DNA from: Capsicum annuum | Taxonomy: Eukaryota > Streptophyta > Magnoliopsida > Solanales > Solanaceae | Length of the DNA: 64,000 nucleotides | NCBI RefSeq assembly: GCF_002878395.1 | Contig: NC_061114.1 | Coordinates: 141,614,422-141,678,421, forward strand | Direction: 5' to 3' | Shown: piece after piece, positions 23,043-36,369 of the stretch | How positions within the stretch are numbered: the stretch's first letter is position 1 | How the letters are laid out: every line of letters begins with the position of its first letter | Made by a program: the position numbers and the translations under genes | The notes under the pieces: generated by a model | Database searches by the model: none | Told to the model about the DNA's origin: nothing | The model's input: only the letters and a program-made list of their open reading frames with translations

Positions 23043-25696
23043 TATAATACCCCAAACTTTTTTTAAGTCAAATCTAGTCCCTAGAAGAGTTAGTGATGAC
23101 ATACTAAATGATTAATTTTTAAATCAGATAGAATTTCTCTAATTTTGACTTTTTATCATATGGGAAATTGAATTAGCTTTTCAACGATACCAATTTCGTC
23201 CAAATACGGTTTTGGGGTGAGAAGTTATGGTCGTTTTACTAAGAGCTGTCAGAACTGCCCAGGTGCAATGGGTAGGTTGATGGACCGTTGAGCTAGTGAC
23301 GGACCATCGCCTAAACCATCACAGATAAGGCAGTAAGTAAATCTTCAAGCTAAGGTGCAATGGACAGGTTGACAGACCGTCGAGCTTGCAGTGGACCATC
23401 ACCCAAGCCGTCACTACAAAGGTAGTGAGTTCTTTTTTTTGGTCCAAGTGTGATGATCAGACTGACGGACCACTGAGATAGCGACGGACTGTCGCACGAG
23501 CCATCATAGATCCTATTCAGCAATTTTAAGCCATTTTTAAAAGGGTATTTGGGTTTTTTTTTTCCACCCGTTTTATACCCTAATTATACCAGACTAGAGC
23601 TCATAACTTCATTAGTAATCCAGAACACCAAATTAGGATTTCCCTCAAAGATCAATCCCCAAGAATAAGAAACCCTAGGTGCTTAACCCCAAGTCAAGAA
23701 TTCAAGCTTTTCTCCACCAATATTCAAGAAATCACCTACCCAGGTATGTCAAATATTTATTCATAGGTTCTTTTCACCTATGAAGCTCAAGAAATCCCAT
23801 TTGAAATATAAACATTGGATTCCATGGTATGAATTGAATTATATCCATGTTTATGTTGTTGTTTGATTTCCCAGTTGAAGTCTTTAATAATTATCATGAA
23901 AATATGTTAGTATGTGGTTGAACTTCTTGCATTGGAAGTGTAAAATATTATCATGATGTTTAATTCAATATTCATGGCGAAGCCTAAAGATATGAATGCA
24001 AGGTGTTTGATAAAATGCCTAAGAGAATAGGAATTATGTTTTATGACTCATTTCTGACCAAAATTGATGAATCCATATTTCTCCCTTATATTCGATATGA
24101 CTCCCACATTATTTTTATGCTTTGTAATGGATTGACGTAATGCTTATGAGATCAGGCTTATGAAATTATGATATGTTTAAATGTATTCCTATTTATGTAT
24201 AAGCTTATAGCATGCGAATACTTCATGAAAATCCACAATGATTGTACTATGAATTATTGACTATGGTCATGTGTCAAGAAGTATCATGTCTTGCCAATTT
24301 TATGCTATCGAGTCCTGGGGGTAATTGTACCCAATAATTTAGCTATGTGCCTAGAGCCAGTATCATGTTTTCAAGATACTCTCAGTCAAGCCATGTTCAG
24401 TAGAATTTAGTCAGTCATATGACTAAAAAAAACTCAGTAAACATAAAAATCTTATAAATCTTAGAAATTTAGTTATCTCAGTAGTATTCTATCCGTCAAC
24501 GAAACTCAATGAACACAGTCCAGTTTAGTTCAGCTAATCATGTTCAGTGTCTATTCAGATGGGAGTAGGATTCAGCACCGAGTGAGCCCAAGGATGGGAA
24601 TTAACCTATTATTAGAGAGTGTGATTCTTAGAAGCAATCCTTGCTCTCCAGAACTATATAGCCAGAGTAGGTTGAGACATCAAAACTGCTAGTTGAGGGT
24701 AGATGAGATGGCTTAACCTGTTTTATAAGGGTCCCACTATTCTCCTAAGAGTACCTGTTAGATGAGGGATTACACACAGCTTGTCCTTACCAGTGGCGCG
24801 GTATTGACATTCTTCCAATTAGGGTTACAAATTAGACCCCAACTCAATTATATTAGCTTATTTAGGGAATGTCGGTTAGATGACTACTTCCCACAGTTAC
24901 AGTCTCAGTCTTAGTAATAGAACTCAGATAGTTATACAGAATTCAGGATTGTCAGATACAGTCACTCAATCCAGTACGAAACTTAGCTAGTTCCATTAAA
25001 AATAGGATTATCAGACACAGTTATTCACATAATAGTATATCAGTTATACGAAACTTATTTTATCAGTTATACGAAACTTATGTTATCATTATTCAAATTC
25101 AGTGATGTCATGATCTCAGTTACAGTTCACGTATTCATACATATATTCCCATGTTCATGTTATTCAGTCAGTTAGTATTGTTCATGCATATAAACCCTTT
25201 GCATTCAGCCTACCTCACTTGTATACTAGTTCATTCAATCGTATTGATGCATTTTTGCTATTGTGTTTTATACCATAGGTTCAGAAGCATGAGCTCCAGA
25301 GCATCCTTAGTAGATCAGACGTTCAGTGTCCAGATTAGCAGTGAGTCCTCATCATTCGAGGATAGAATAGTTGTTTTATTACTTTATTATTTTAGTAGTC
25401 CGGAGTTAGTTGGGGATATGTATCATTAACTCCACAGTTTTTAGATAGTTTAGAGGCTTCCAGACTGTAACATATTCAGACAGTTATTTCAATTTTGTTT
25501 GGTATTGACATACTGTATTTCTAGATGTTATGTTTTGTTAGATATTTGAACCTTATGGGCTTTAAGCATTTTATTCCACATCTATATAGTATGTTATGCA
25601 GTGCTCAGTTACAGATATCAGTCATGGATTATTTTGTGGTCCTTCGAGGTCATGAGCACTATGTGGCATTCCGGATACCAGATTTGGGGAGTTACA
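23043..25696 (+). repeat. 5' LTR of element C
   Basis: A 2.65-kb LTR from TATAATACCCC to TTACA. At 23262-23515 a degenerate block of about 90 bp, with GACGGACC and CCRTC phrases, is repeated three times. Non-coding ORFs at 25151-25429 and 25525-25809 recur in the 3' LTR only in part and are not genes. Confidence 0.9.
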
Positions 25697-25700
25697 AACT

Positions 25701-25711
25701 TGGTCAGATCC
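25701..25711 (+). other. Degraded primer binding site of element C
   Basis: TGGTCAGATCC, five bases after the LTR. It looks like a tRNA-iMet-type site with a two-base loss after TGGT and a later change. Position supports it more than sequence. Confidence 0.5.
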
Positions 25712-25918
25712 TAAGGTTCAATAGTGTCATAGGAAGTCTAAAAGATGCATCTAGTAGAGTCTTGTGCATGGGTGTGTTGCACGCCATATTTATGTATAGT
25801 AGACTATAAGATATTTTAGGAGCAATTTCCCTTCTTTCAGTATTCATGTCATGGCAATGAGCATGAGCTCAAATTTTACTCTCAGTATAAATTTATTTCT
25901 CCTTTTCTTCTACAGAAT

Positions 25919-26995
25919 ATGCCTTCTAAGAGAAGAAACGAAAATCAGTCAGCCCCTCAGTCTGTCCAAGCAGATCCCTTAGACGAATATGTTTCTCATG
26001 CGCATTCACTACTCTTGCTAATTCAGTTGTGGCCTAGAATGAATGACGAACTATCGTTCTGGCCAACCCATTGGCCAATTCAACTACAGCCAGGATTCGG
26101 AACTTCACCCGAATGAATCCTCCATCCTTTTTTGGGTCTAAGTCAGATAAGAAACCTTAGGAATTCCTTGATTAGGTTTATAAGGTTACAAATGTCATGG
26201 GGTTGTCAGCCATTGGGAGTGCTGAGCTAGCTACATATCAGTTGCAGGATGTGGATTACACATGATTCAAGCAGTGGAAAATAGAGAGGGGTGTAGATGT
26301 AGGACCTATAGAATGAGAGGAGTTTACCACTGCTTTTCTTGATAGATTCTTTCCCCTAGAGCTGAGGGACGCTACGGTGTTAGAATTTATCAACCTCAGG
26401 CAGGGAAACATGACAGTGAAAGAGTATTTTCTTAGGTTTACTCAACTAGCTAGATATGCTCCTCATGTGGTGGCAGACAACAGGGCTAAGATGAGTAAGT
26501 TTGTTTCCGTGGTGAATGATAGTGTGGTCAATGAGTACAGATCTGTAATGTTGATTAGTGAGATGGAGATAGCCAGGCTTATGATCCATGCTCAACAGAT
26601 AGAAGAGAAGAAGATTAAGATGAGATAAAAATAGAATAAGAGAGCAAGGACATGTAATTTCAACTTTGCTCAACCCAAGTCAGAGGGTGGAAGTAATTCT
26701 CAATTCTTTCTAAAGTCATCTGTTCTAGCTCCTTCCTCAGCCAGTGCTTCAGTACGAAAATTTAGAGATGGAAATAGAGATACGGCATCAGGCCTCAGAT
26801 CTCAAAGCAGTGTTTGTAGTGCCCGAACCTATCCTCTTCTTTAGACATGTGGCAAGCACCATCAGGGTACTTGCAGAGCTGACAGTGTTGTTTTCTTCGG
26901 ATATGGTAAGCCAGGCCACAGAGTCAGAGATTGTCTCTAGCCAGGTCCTCAAGGTTAGCGTAATCACCCTTCATCTTAGTCTGGTCACATGAATT
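25919..26995 (+). pseudogene. gag: Decayed gag of element C
   Basis: The ATG at 25919 (MPSKRRNENQ) is the likely start. A capsid segment at 26377-26628 (NMTVKEYFLRFTQLARYAP) parallels the element A gag. At about 26844-26945 the nucleocapsid region has CGKHHQGTC followed by FFGYGKPGHRVRDC. The knuckle's first two cysteines have become F and Y, so zinc binding should be lost. Several stops occur between pieces. It would have formed the particle shell and packaged RNA. Confidence 0.82.
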
Positions 26996-26999
26996 AGCA

Positions 27000-29900
27000 A
27001 GGTGCCTTTTCCAGTACTACTATGGGGCCACGCCCAAATAGACTCTACATTTTTTAGTCCCAACAGGATTAGGAAAATTCTCCATATGTAGTCACTGGTA
27101 TGTTACAGATCTTTTATGTATATGTTATCACCTTGATAGTTGCAGGAGCTCCTTTGACTTTTGTTACTCCCTATATAACAGTTGATTTTGAAGTCATTCT
27201 CAAAATTTAAGTAGAGCCCTTCTCAAGCTTTACCCCAGTGGGTAAAACTATTGTAGCCCGATGGGTATACAGGAACTGTGCGATTATAGTATCTTAGAAA
27301 GTCACTTTAGCAGACTTAGTCGAATTAGAGATGTAGTCGAATTAGAGATGACTGATTTTGATGTCATTCTTGTCATGGATTAGCTTTATTCTTGCTATTC
27401 CATAGCCGACTGCAGAAATAGAGTTGTCTAAATTCAGTTTCCAAATAAACCCGTCCTAGAGTGGAAGGGTTGTACTTCAGTTTTCAGAGGTCAACTTATT
27501 TCCTATATTTGGGCACAAAAAGTGATATCTAAGAGATGTATCTATCATATTGTTTTAGTTAAGTACATTAGCTTCAAAACTCCCAATCTCGAATCAGTCC
27601 CAGTAGTGAATGAATACTTAGATGTCTTTCCCGAAGATCTTCCAGGAATTTCTCCCGAAAGGGTAATAGACTTCGACATTGATCTTCTTCCAGATACTCA
27701 GCCTATATCTCAGAACTCAGAGAATTGAAATATCAGTTAAAAGATCTCCTAGATAAGGGTTTTATCAGACCCAGTATGTCCCGTGAGGCACACCAGTCTT
27801 ATTCGTATGCAAGAAAGATTGTTATCTCAGAATGAGTATAGACTACTGTCAGCTCAATAAAGTCACCGTAAAGAACAAGTATCCACTTCCCAGGATTGAT
27901 GGCTTGTTTGACCAACTTTAGGGTGCCAGCTATTTTCTAAGATAGACCTCAGATCAGGATATCATCAGCTCAGGGTTAGAGAATGTGATATTCCAAAAAT
28001 AACTTTTTGTAATCGGTATGGTCACTTCGAATTCTTAGTCATGTACTTTGGTCTTACCAATGCCCTAGCAGCCTTCATGGACTTGATTAATCGTGTGTTC
28101 AAGCAGTAGTTGGACATGTTCATCATAGTCTTCATAGATGACATTTTTGTCTATTCCCTCAACAAGCATGATCATGCAGACCATCTCAGAATAGTATTAC
28201 AGACTCTGAGAAATTATAAGTTGTTCAACAAATTCAGTAAGTACAAATTTTGGCTAAGGTCAGCAGCGTTCATTAGTCATATCTTTTTGGGTGATACTAT
28301 TAGAGTTGATCCTTAAAAGACCAAAGCAGTAAAAAATTGGCCTCACCCTGTATCTCCATTAGATATCAGGAGTTTCTTGGATTTGGATGGCTATTATAGA
28401 TGGTTTGTTGAGGAATTTATTTCTATTGTATCCCCTATGTCCAAATTAACTCAGAAAAAAGTCAAGTTTTAATGGTCAGATCCTTACGAGAAGAGTTTTT
28501 CAGGAGTTGAAGACTCAACTCACCTCAGCTCCAGTTTTGGCTCTTCCAGATGGTTCAGATGGGTTTGTAGTGTATTTTGATGCATCCAGAGTAGGTTTGG
28601 ATTGTGTCCTCATGCAGCATGGTAAGGTCATAGCCTACGCCTCCAGACATCTTAAACCCCATGAGAAGAATTATACGACTCATAATCTTAACTTAGCAAC
28701 CATAGCTTTTGCCTTACAGATTTGGAGGCATTACTTATACGGTGTTTATGTAGAAGTATTCACAGATCACAAGATCCTTCAGTACGTATTCTCTCACAAA
28801 GATCTTAATCTCCGTCAGAGAATGTGGTTAGAGCTCTTAAAAGATAACGACATAAGTTTTCTTTATCATACGGGCAAGGCCAATATAGTGGCCGACGCTC
28901 TCAGTATATTATCTATAGGCAATTGTTGCTCTTGTTGAGAAAAGTAGGAAAAAGTTAGCTTAGGAAGTCCATCAGCTTGCTAAACTAGGTGTCCGCTTAG
29001 TTGATTCAGTAGAAGGTAGTATATGCGTTTAGAATAGCTCTGAATCATCTCTAGTATCCGAGGTGAAAGAAAAGTAAGATAGAGATCTCAGTGTTGTTAT
29101 GTTAAAAGAGTCCGTCAGAGATCAGAAAGTAGAGGTTCTGTCCCAAGAGGGAGATATTGTTTTGCATTTTCAGGGTCATCTGTGTGTTCCAAGTGTAGAT
29201 GACTTGAGGCAATGAATTCTTGCAGAAGTACATGGTGCGCGCTACTTTATTCATCCAGGGGCCACTAAGATGTACCGCAACTTGCGGGAGATCGATTGGT
29301 GGAGTGGGATGAAGAAAGATGTTTTAGAGTTTGTAGCTAAGTGCTCTATATATCAGTAGGTCAAGATAGAGCATCAGAAGCCTAGTGAGTCAATGCAGGA
29401 GTTTAGTATACCTACTTGGAAGTAGGAAAAAGTGAACATGGACTTTGTGATGGGTTTGCCTCGTACTTATTGTCAGCATAATTCAGTATGTGTCATTATA
29501 AATAGAATGATCAAATTACCTCATTTCTTTCCAGTCCATACCTCTTATTCATTCGAGGATTATGCCAAATTCTATATCAAGGAGTTGGTTAGATTACACG
29601 GTGTTCCGTTGTCTATTATCTCAGATAGAGGTACCCAATTCACCTCTTATTTCTGGAAAGCATTCCAAAAGGGTCTTGGTATCCGAGTTTATCTCAGTAC
29701 AACCTTTCATCCTTAGACCAATGGTCAAGAATAAAGGACTATTCAGACCTTGGAAGATATGCTAATGGAGTGTGTAATTGATTTCAATGGGAGTTGGGAT
29801 GACCAGTTGACTTTGATTGAGTTTTCATACAACAATAACTATCATTCCAGTATTCAGATGGCTCCATTTGAAGCTCTCTACAAATGGAGGTGCAGATCTC

Positions 29901-30486
29901 CAATCGGTTAGTCTAAAGTAGGTGAGGCCGCAGTATTAAGGCTTGACTTTGTATTCAAAACCTTAGATAAAGTTTAGTTTATTAGAGAACGACTCAAGAC
30001 AGCTCAGAGCCGATAGAAGTCTTATACAGATATGCACAGAAAGGATCTCGAGTTTGAGATTGATGATTATGTGTACTTGAAAATCTCTACCATGAAGGGA
30101 GTGAAGCGATTCAACAAGAAGGGAAAGCTCAGTCCTCGAGTATGTAGGTCCCTTCAAAATTCTCAGTCATTTTGACAAGGTAGCTTATGAGCTGGAATTG
30201 CCTTCACATCTAGCCTTAGTTCATCCAGTGTTCCATGTCTCTTTGCTCAAGAAATATATAGATGATCCATCAGTTGTAGTCCCTAGAGAGGGTATTGATG
30301 TTTAGAATAGCCTCTCTTACGAAGATATCATAGTAAAAATTCTTGACTACCAAACTCGTAGATTGAGGAACAAAGAAGTCCCTCTAGTCAAAGTTCTTTG
30401 GTGAAATCAGTCCGTTGAGGGAGCTACTTAGGAAACAGAAGCACACATACGAATCAAGTATCCTCACCCCTTCTCTGGAAACTCAA
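27000..30486 (+). pseudogene. pol: Decayed pol of element C
   Basis: Domains in order: protease region about 27100-27480 (DVILVMD); RT start 27583-27710 (VFPEDLPGISPERVIDFDIDL cut to DLPGISPERVIDFDIDL here for recognition); a small deletion and frameshift near 27712, where element A keeps about eight extra residues; RT with FIDDI at 28110-28316; RNase H at 28507-28920 (FDAS and FTDHK retained, but HNLNLA where elements A and F have DLELA, so the catalytic glutamate is lost). The integrase zinc region is near 29230-29370 with the last cysteine replaced by Y. The integrase core at 29432-29770 keeps SDRGTQF but has nonsense codons in and after the HPQT-type motif. The C-terminal module lies at about 30040-30250 and the chromodomain-like end at 30330-30480. 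Confidence 0.87.
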
Positions 30487-30850
30487 ACTCAGCCCAAGGT
30501 AATAACTTTTCTTAAGCTTATTTAGTTTCATGTTCAGATTTCTATTATAAACTTGGTATCAAATACCCTTTGCATATTAAGTCATATATTCATTTACCAT
30601 GTCAGTCATGTATTCATGTATTAGATATGTATTCTCATCATGAGAAACTCATCTTCTCAATAATTTTAGTCATCCATTCATGAAAACTATCAATCACATA
30701 TCCATGCATCAGACATGCATATTCAGTATGAGATTTCAGTATATCAAAAGTTCCAGTCATGTAGACATGCTCAAATGTTCACGTCCCTTAAGTAAGATCG
30801 GTCTAGCAGCCTTTCTAGTCTGATCATTCCCACTTGAGGATGAATGTTTC

Positions 30851-30864
30851 CAAGGGGGAGATAT
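30851..30864 (+). other. Polypurine tract of element C
   Basis: CAAGGGGGAGATAT immediately before the 3' LTR start TGTAATACCCC. Confidence 0.88.
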
Positions 30865-33478
30865 TGTAATACCCCAAACTTTCTTTAAGTCAAATCTAGT
30901 CTCCAGAAGAGTTTGTGCTGACTTTCTAAATGATTAACTTTTAAAACAGATAGAATTTCCCTAATTTTGACTTTTTATCATATGAAAAATTAATTTAGCT
31001 TTCCAACAATACAATTTTATCCAAATATGGTATTAGAGAGAGAAGTTATGGCCGTTTTACTAAGAGCTGTTATAACCACCCAGGTGTGACGGGCAGGTTG
31101 ACAGACCCTCAAGCTAGCGATGGACCATCGCCTAAACTATCATAGTTAAGAAAGTAAGTAAATCTTCAGGATAAGTTGCGAGAGACAAGTTGACGGACCA
31201 TCGCCCAAGCTATCGCTACTAAGGCAGTGAGTCCTTTATTGGGGCCTAGTACGACGGTCGAACCGATGGAGCATCGAGCCAGCATTGAACCATTGTACGA
31301 GCCATCGCAGATCCCGTTCAACAATTTTAAGCCATTTTTAAAATGGTATTTGGGTCTTTTTCCACCCATTTTAACCCCCAATTATACTAGATTAGAGCTC
31401 ATAACTTCATTATTAATCCACAAAACCAAATTAGGGTTTCTCTCAAAGATCAATTCCTAAGAACAAGAAACCCTAGGTGTTTAACCCCAAGTCAAGAATT
31501 CAAGATTTTCTCCACTAATCTTCAAGAAATCATCCACCCAGGTATGTCAAGTGTTGATTCATGGGTTCCTTTCACCGATGAAGCTCACGAAACCCCATTT
31601 GAAATATAAACTTTGGATTTCATGGTATGAATTGAATTATATCCATGTTTATGTTGTTGTTTGATTTCCCAGATGAAGTCTTTAATGATTATCATTAAAA
31701 TATGTTAGTATATGGTTGAAATTCTTACATTGAAAGTGTAAAATATTTCCATGATGTATTATTTCAATATTCATGCCTAAGCCTATAGATATGTATGCAA
31801 GGTGTTTGATAAAATGCCTAAGAGAATAGGAATTATTCCTTATAACTCATTTGTGACCAAAATTAATGAATATGTGTTTCTTCCTTATGTTTGATATGAC
31901 TCCTATGTTTTTGTTATGCTTTCTAATGGATTAACGTAATGCTCGTGAGATTATTCTTATGAAATTATGATATGTTTACATGCATTCCTATTCATGTGTA
32001 AGCTTATAGCATGCAAATACTTCATAAAAATCCCCAATGATTGTACTATGAATTGTTAACTATGGTTATGTGTCAAGAAGTGTCATATCTTATAAGTTTC
32101 ATGCTATCAAGTCCTGGGGGTACTTGTACCTGATAATTTAGTTGTGTTCCGAGAGCCAGTGTCATATTTTTAAGATACTCTTAGTTAAGCCATGTTTAGA
32201 AGAATTCAGTCAGTCATATGACTTAGAAAAACTCAGTAAACACAATAATCTCAGAAATTTCATAAATTCAGTAATCTCAGTAGTATTTTGTCAGTCAACA
32301 AAACTCAATGAACACACTCCAGTTCAATTTAGTTAATCATGTTCAGTGTCTATTCAGATGGGAGTAGGATTCAGCATCGAGTGAGCCCAAGGATGGGAAC
32401 TCACTTGTTATTAGAGAGTATGATTATTAGAAGCAATCCTTGCTCTCCAGAACTACATAGCCAATGTAGGTTGAGATATCAAACCTACTAGTTGAGGGTA
32501 GATAAGGTGGATTAACCTATTATATGAGGGTCCCACCATTCTCCTTAGAGTACCTATTAGATGAGGGATTACTCACAGCTTGTCCTTACCAGTGACGCAG
32601 TATTGACACCGTTCCAATTGGGGTAACATATTGGACACCAACTCAATTATATTATCTTATTTTGGGCATGTCAGTTAGATGACTACTTTCCACAGTTACA
32701 GTCTCAGTCTCATTCTCAGTAATAGAACTTAAATAGTTCTAAAAAATTCAGGACTGTCAGATACAGTCATCTAGTCTAGTACGGAACTCAGCTAGTTCCA
32801 TAAAAAATAAGACTGTCAGACACAATCATTCAGATAATTGTATATCAGTTATATGAAACTTATGTTATTAGTATTCAGATTCGGTGATGTCATGATCTCA
32901 GTTACAGTTCATGTATTCATGCATGTATTATCATGTTCATGTTATTCATTCAATTTGTATTGTTCATGCATATAAAACCCTTGCATTCATCCTACCTCAC
33001 TTGCAAACCAGTACACTCAATCGTACTGATGCATTTACGCTATGGTGTTTTATACCATAGGTTCAGAAGCATAAGCTCCAGAGCATCCTTTGTAGATCAG
33101 ACATTCAGCGTCCAGATTAGCAGTGAGTCCTCATCATTCGAGGATTGCATATTTATTTTATTACTTTATTATTTTAGTAGTCCGGAGTTAGTTAGGGACA
33201 TGTCTCTTCAACTCCACAGTTTTTAGATAGTTTAGAGGCTTCCAAACTATAGTATGTTCAAACAGTTATTTTAGTTATTTTTGGTATTGAAATATCATAT
33301 TTCCATATGTTATGTTTTATCAGATATTTAAACCTTATGGCCTTTCAGCCTCTTATTCCGCATCTATATAGTATGTTATACAGCGCTCAGTTACAGATAT
33401 TAGTCATGGGTTAGCTTGTGGTCCTTCAGGGTCATGAGCACCGTGTGACATTTCAGGTACCAGATTCTGGGCATTACA
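30865..33478 (+). repeat. 3' LTR of element C
   Basis: A 2.61-kb copy of 23043-25696 with many differences, including loss of about 20 bp in the repeated GACGGACC block. It keeps the original TGTAATACCCC start. Short ORFs on both strands at 31166-31460 and 32933-33226 are chance. Confidence 0.9.
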
Positions 33479-35557
33479 AAATCATCATAATTTATTGGTT
33501 TGATGCATACAATTACTTTTATATATAATATATCATATTTCAAACCAATACATGTGTTGTTCTCATTAGCAATAGTTCAGTTATTTATTGAAGGCATTAA
33601 ATGTCAAACCATCATCATCAAGATAAATTGTCTTAATTACACAATTTAAAAATTATGCTCTTAACTAAAATTTATTGATCAAAAAATTGTATGAATGTCC
33701 TACTGAAGGTTGGCAATAAATGTACAAGTGTTAATATTATATCGATGCATCTTAATAGATCACATGACCGGTGAACGGGCTCATATTCACCTTTTATACT
33801 TTTCAGATTTAAGGAATTCAATCCCAACATTAGTTGGTCTAACTAACCTATCATGAGAACAAGTGACATAAATAATTCTTGAAGAATCTTCTAGTTCTTA
33901 AATACATGCCTAATACTCAATATGCACATCTTCGAATTGTCATAATCGTTCATATCAACTTATGAATTCAGTTATTGTAGTAAACACAAGTTTACCATGA
34001 CATGTATTTTTTCTCTTTAGTACATTTCAGATTTACTATTACATGAATAAATTTTAGATTTACTACTTTAGAAGTAGATTTCAAAACAAGTCTTTTAAGT
34101 TATTCTGCCTCTTTCGGAGGTGAATTGTGATACCATCACAATTAAGTGCACATTTGCATTAATAAGCTTCTTATTCCCTAGGAATGAAATATAATCATGC
34201 CTTATCCTATCAAATTCTAATAGCTTAGAACCTCTTTCAAGATCGAGGCATGCAGGCATGCAGGCATGTGAAAATATTATTATTTTTTCCCTTTTCAACA
34301 TTTTGATGCATTCCTTCAACTACTTACCTTCTTTCAGACTTGATATGTACTGTTACCACATTCACTTCAGGAATGGACCATATTCAATAGGACATGTTCA
34401 TGACTATTCATGAAATACACATTAGTTTGTCTTAGCCATCATAATATCATCAATATGGTGCATTGAGATTCAAACTCAATGTCTAATCCATATAAAGGCA
34501 TCTTAGGCTATAAATCAATGAGACTTAAACTCAATTATAGTACACCAAAATACTAACTTAGTGTCTTACCCATATATAACATTTATCACGAGTAATTAAC
34601 TCAAAAAATAAATAATGTTGCGCAACCACAATTTTAGTATAAAGAATACTTAAATTAATGAAAAATTGAAAAAAAATTCAATTCTTTTGACAAGTTTATA
34701 CATCTAAAGGAAACAATATAATTAGACAGGATTAGACATTGGATAAAGATCTACCTTAGATTGTTTTCGTCCACATGAAATAAGATTAGGAACACAAATC
34801 ATATAAGCTTTATATATTTATCTATTAACTATATAAAGTTGTGTGAATTCTGTTTGTGTGAATTTAAAAGTTGATATTGAGAATTATACCTACTACTTAT
34901 GAGATTATATTAAATATGTTTTTGTTGTCTTATTGAAATTTCAAATTCATATCTATAGTGTTTTACAAAATTTAAAATTCTACAGGTTTGTTTACTTCTT
35001 CAGTTGCTTTGCATTTTCCTTATCTTTATTTGTTAAAAATTTTAGTAAAAGAATTACCTAAGAAATATATTTTTCTCCTTGAAATTAAACATATACACAT
35101 ATTTGCATATATATATATATATATATATATAAGTAGTTGTAATTAATGTTTTTGGTGCTAAAATACTTTATTATTATTGATAGGCATATTAATGAAATAA
35201 GAGCATATAATTGGCAAATTTGGATAGTTATTTATCAAGTTGAGGTGCAGTTGAAGAAGAAGAATACATAAGAAGATATAGGAGAAGATTATGGTGCTTT
35301 AGACTCAAATAAGATGATTTCTCAAAATAATTATATATTGTGACTATTTTCAAAATTATAAAATGCAATTATACATAATTTAACAATTGCTTTTGAATCC
35401 CAAAAATTAATTTGTAACTATAATATGCAACTTTTCTTATTGTCAAATCTTGTAGAAATTTTTTCAATTTGTAGTAATGAAATTGTTGATTTATTTTTAT
35501 TTTAGCTACATTATAGAAATTTTTATTGTAAATAATATTTATAAAAATATTCTTCAA
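33479..35557. other. AT-rich DNA, no gene recognised
   Basis: No coding region with recognisable features on either strand. Contents noted: a short triplicated GCAGGCAT at about 34249-34266, an (AT)n run at 35107-35131, and TAGCTACA/TTGTAGC phrases near the right end that match the block after 42729. Possibly the interior of an old DNA transposon. Confidence 0.55.
35107..35131. repeat. (AT)n microsatellite
   Basis: An uninterrupted run of about twelve AT repeats. Confidence 0.95.
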
Positions 35558-35978
35558 TTTGTAGCAATTTGAAGTAGAGCCTTGGAGTAAATGGTAAAGT
35601 TATTATTATGTGACCAAGAAGTCACGGGTTCAAGCCTTGAAAATAGGCTCTGGAAGAAATGCAAGGTAAGGTTGCATACAATTAGAGCTGTAAAAATAGG
35701 CTAGCCCAACCCAACCCAACCCTTGAGGGCTAGAGAATTAAATAGGCTATGATGGCTTAGCCCTTTTAACTAAATGGTCTTTAAAATAGTGGCCCAAACC
35801 AGCCCTAAGCGGGTCGTGGGTTGGGGCCGGTTGTCCCTTTAAAATAAGTAAAAGCAACCCAAAATATGATATACAAAAATATTGTAAGTACTAGACTATC
35901 ACCAGTTTTTATGGTTTCACTCTAATATGTCTCCTACTAGTTTTTAGCATAGTATAGGCATCTTACTAATACCTTTAA

Positions 35979-36191
35979 GGGTTGTTAGGTTGGGAAAGAG
36001 TTATCTTGGATAATTAATCTCAAAATTATTTATTCCATTATGTATACGGATAATTTATGTCATCACTATGGTGTGAATGGTGAGATAAATAATGTCGGTA
36101 CTAACTAATGCCTCACACCAAACATGGGATAAAATAATTCTTCATGTTATCTTAGATAATTTATCCCTTATACCTCACACCAAATGATCCC
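35979..36191. mobile_element. Tourist/PIF-Harbinger-like MITE inside the hAT element
   Basis: The left end GGGTTGTTAGGTTGGG is paired with the right end, whose reverse complement is GGGATCATTTGGTGTG. The inner TTATCTTGGATAATT and GTTATCTTAGATAATT are also inverted. About 213 bp, AT-rich, no ORF. Flanking trinucleotides TAA and TTA fit the family's TWA target, but the two copies are not identical. Confidence 0.6.
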
Positions 36192-36369
36192 TTAGTTGTA
36201 ATTAGCTCATGGCATTTACTACAATAAGCAAAGAAATAATGATAAGCTACAAATTCCATAGAAAAATTCTAATATGGTTAAGATGATAAATATCGACATA
36301 CACAAAGTATCTACATAAAAGAAACAAGATTATAATAGAAGAGAGCCTAACTTTATTGAACAAGATATT

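Larger units (their letters stand above)
23043..33478 (+). mobile_element. Element C: full-length, inactive Ty3/gypsy chromovirus (Tekay/Del-like)
   Basis: A complete 10.4-kb structure: 5' LTR (23043-25696), primer site, gag, protease, RT, RNase H, integrase, chromodomain-like tail, polypurine tract (30851-30864) and 3' LTR (30865-33478). The LTR ends are TG/TA...CA. The flanks show AAAT on both sides (23039-23042 and 33479-33482), four bases rather than the usual five. LTRs differ by many substitutions and indels of about 20 bp, so it is older than the tRNA-Asp-type element at 36370. It shares motifs with elements A and F. Confidence 0.9.

Noticed and set aside
35582..35636. A functional tRNA gene (A and B boxes)
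   Set aside because: The boxes belong to the head of a TS/SolS SINE with a perfect TSD. No cloverleaf or acceptor stem was found.
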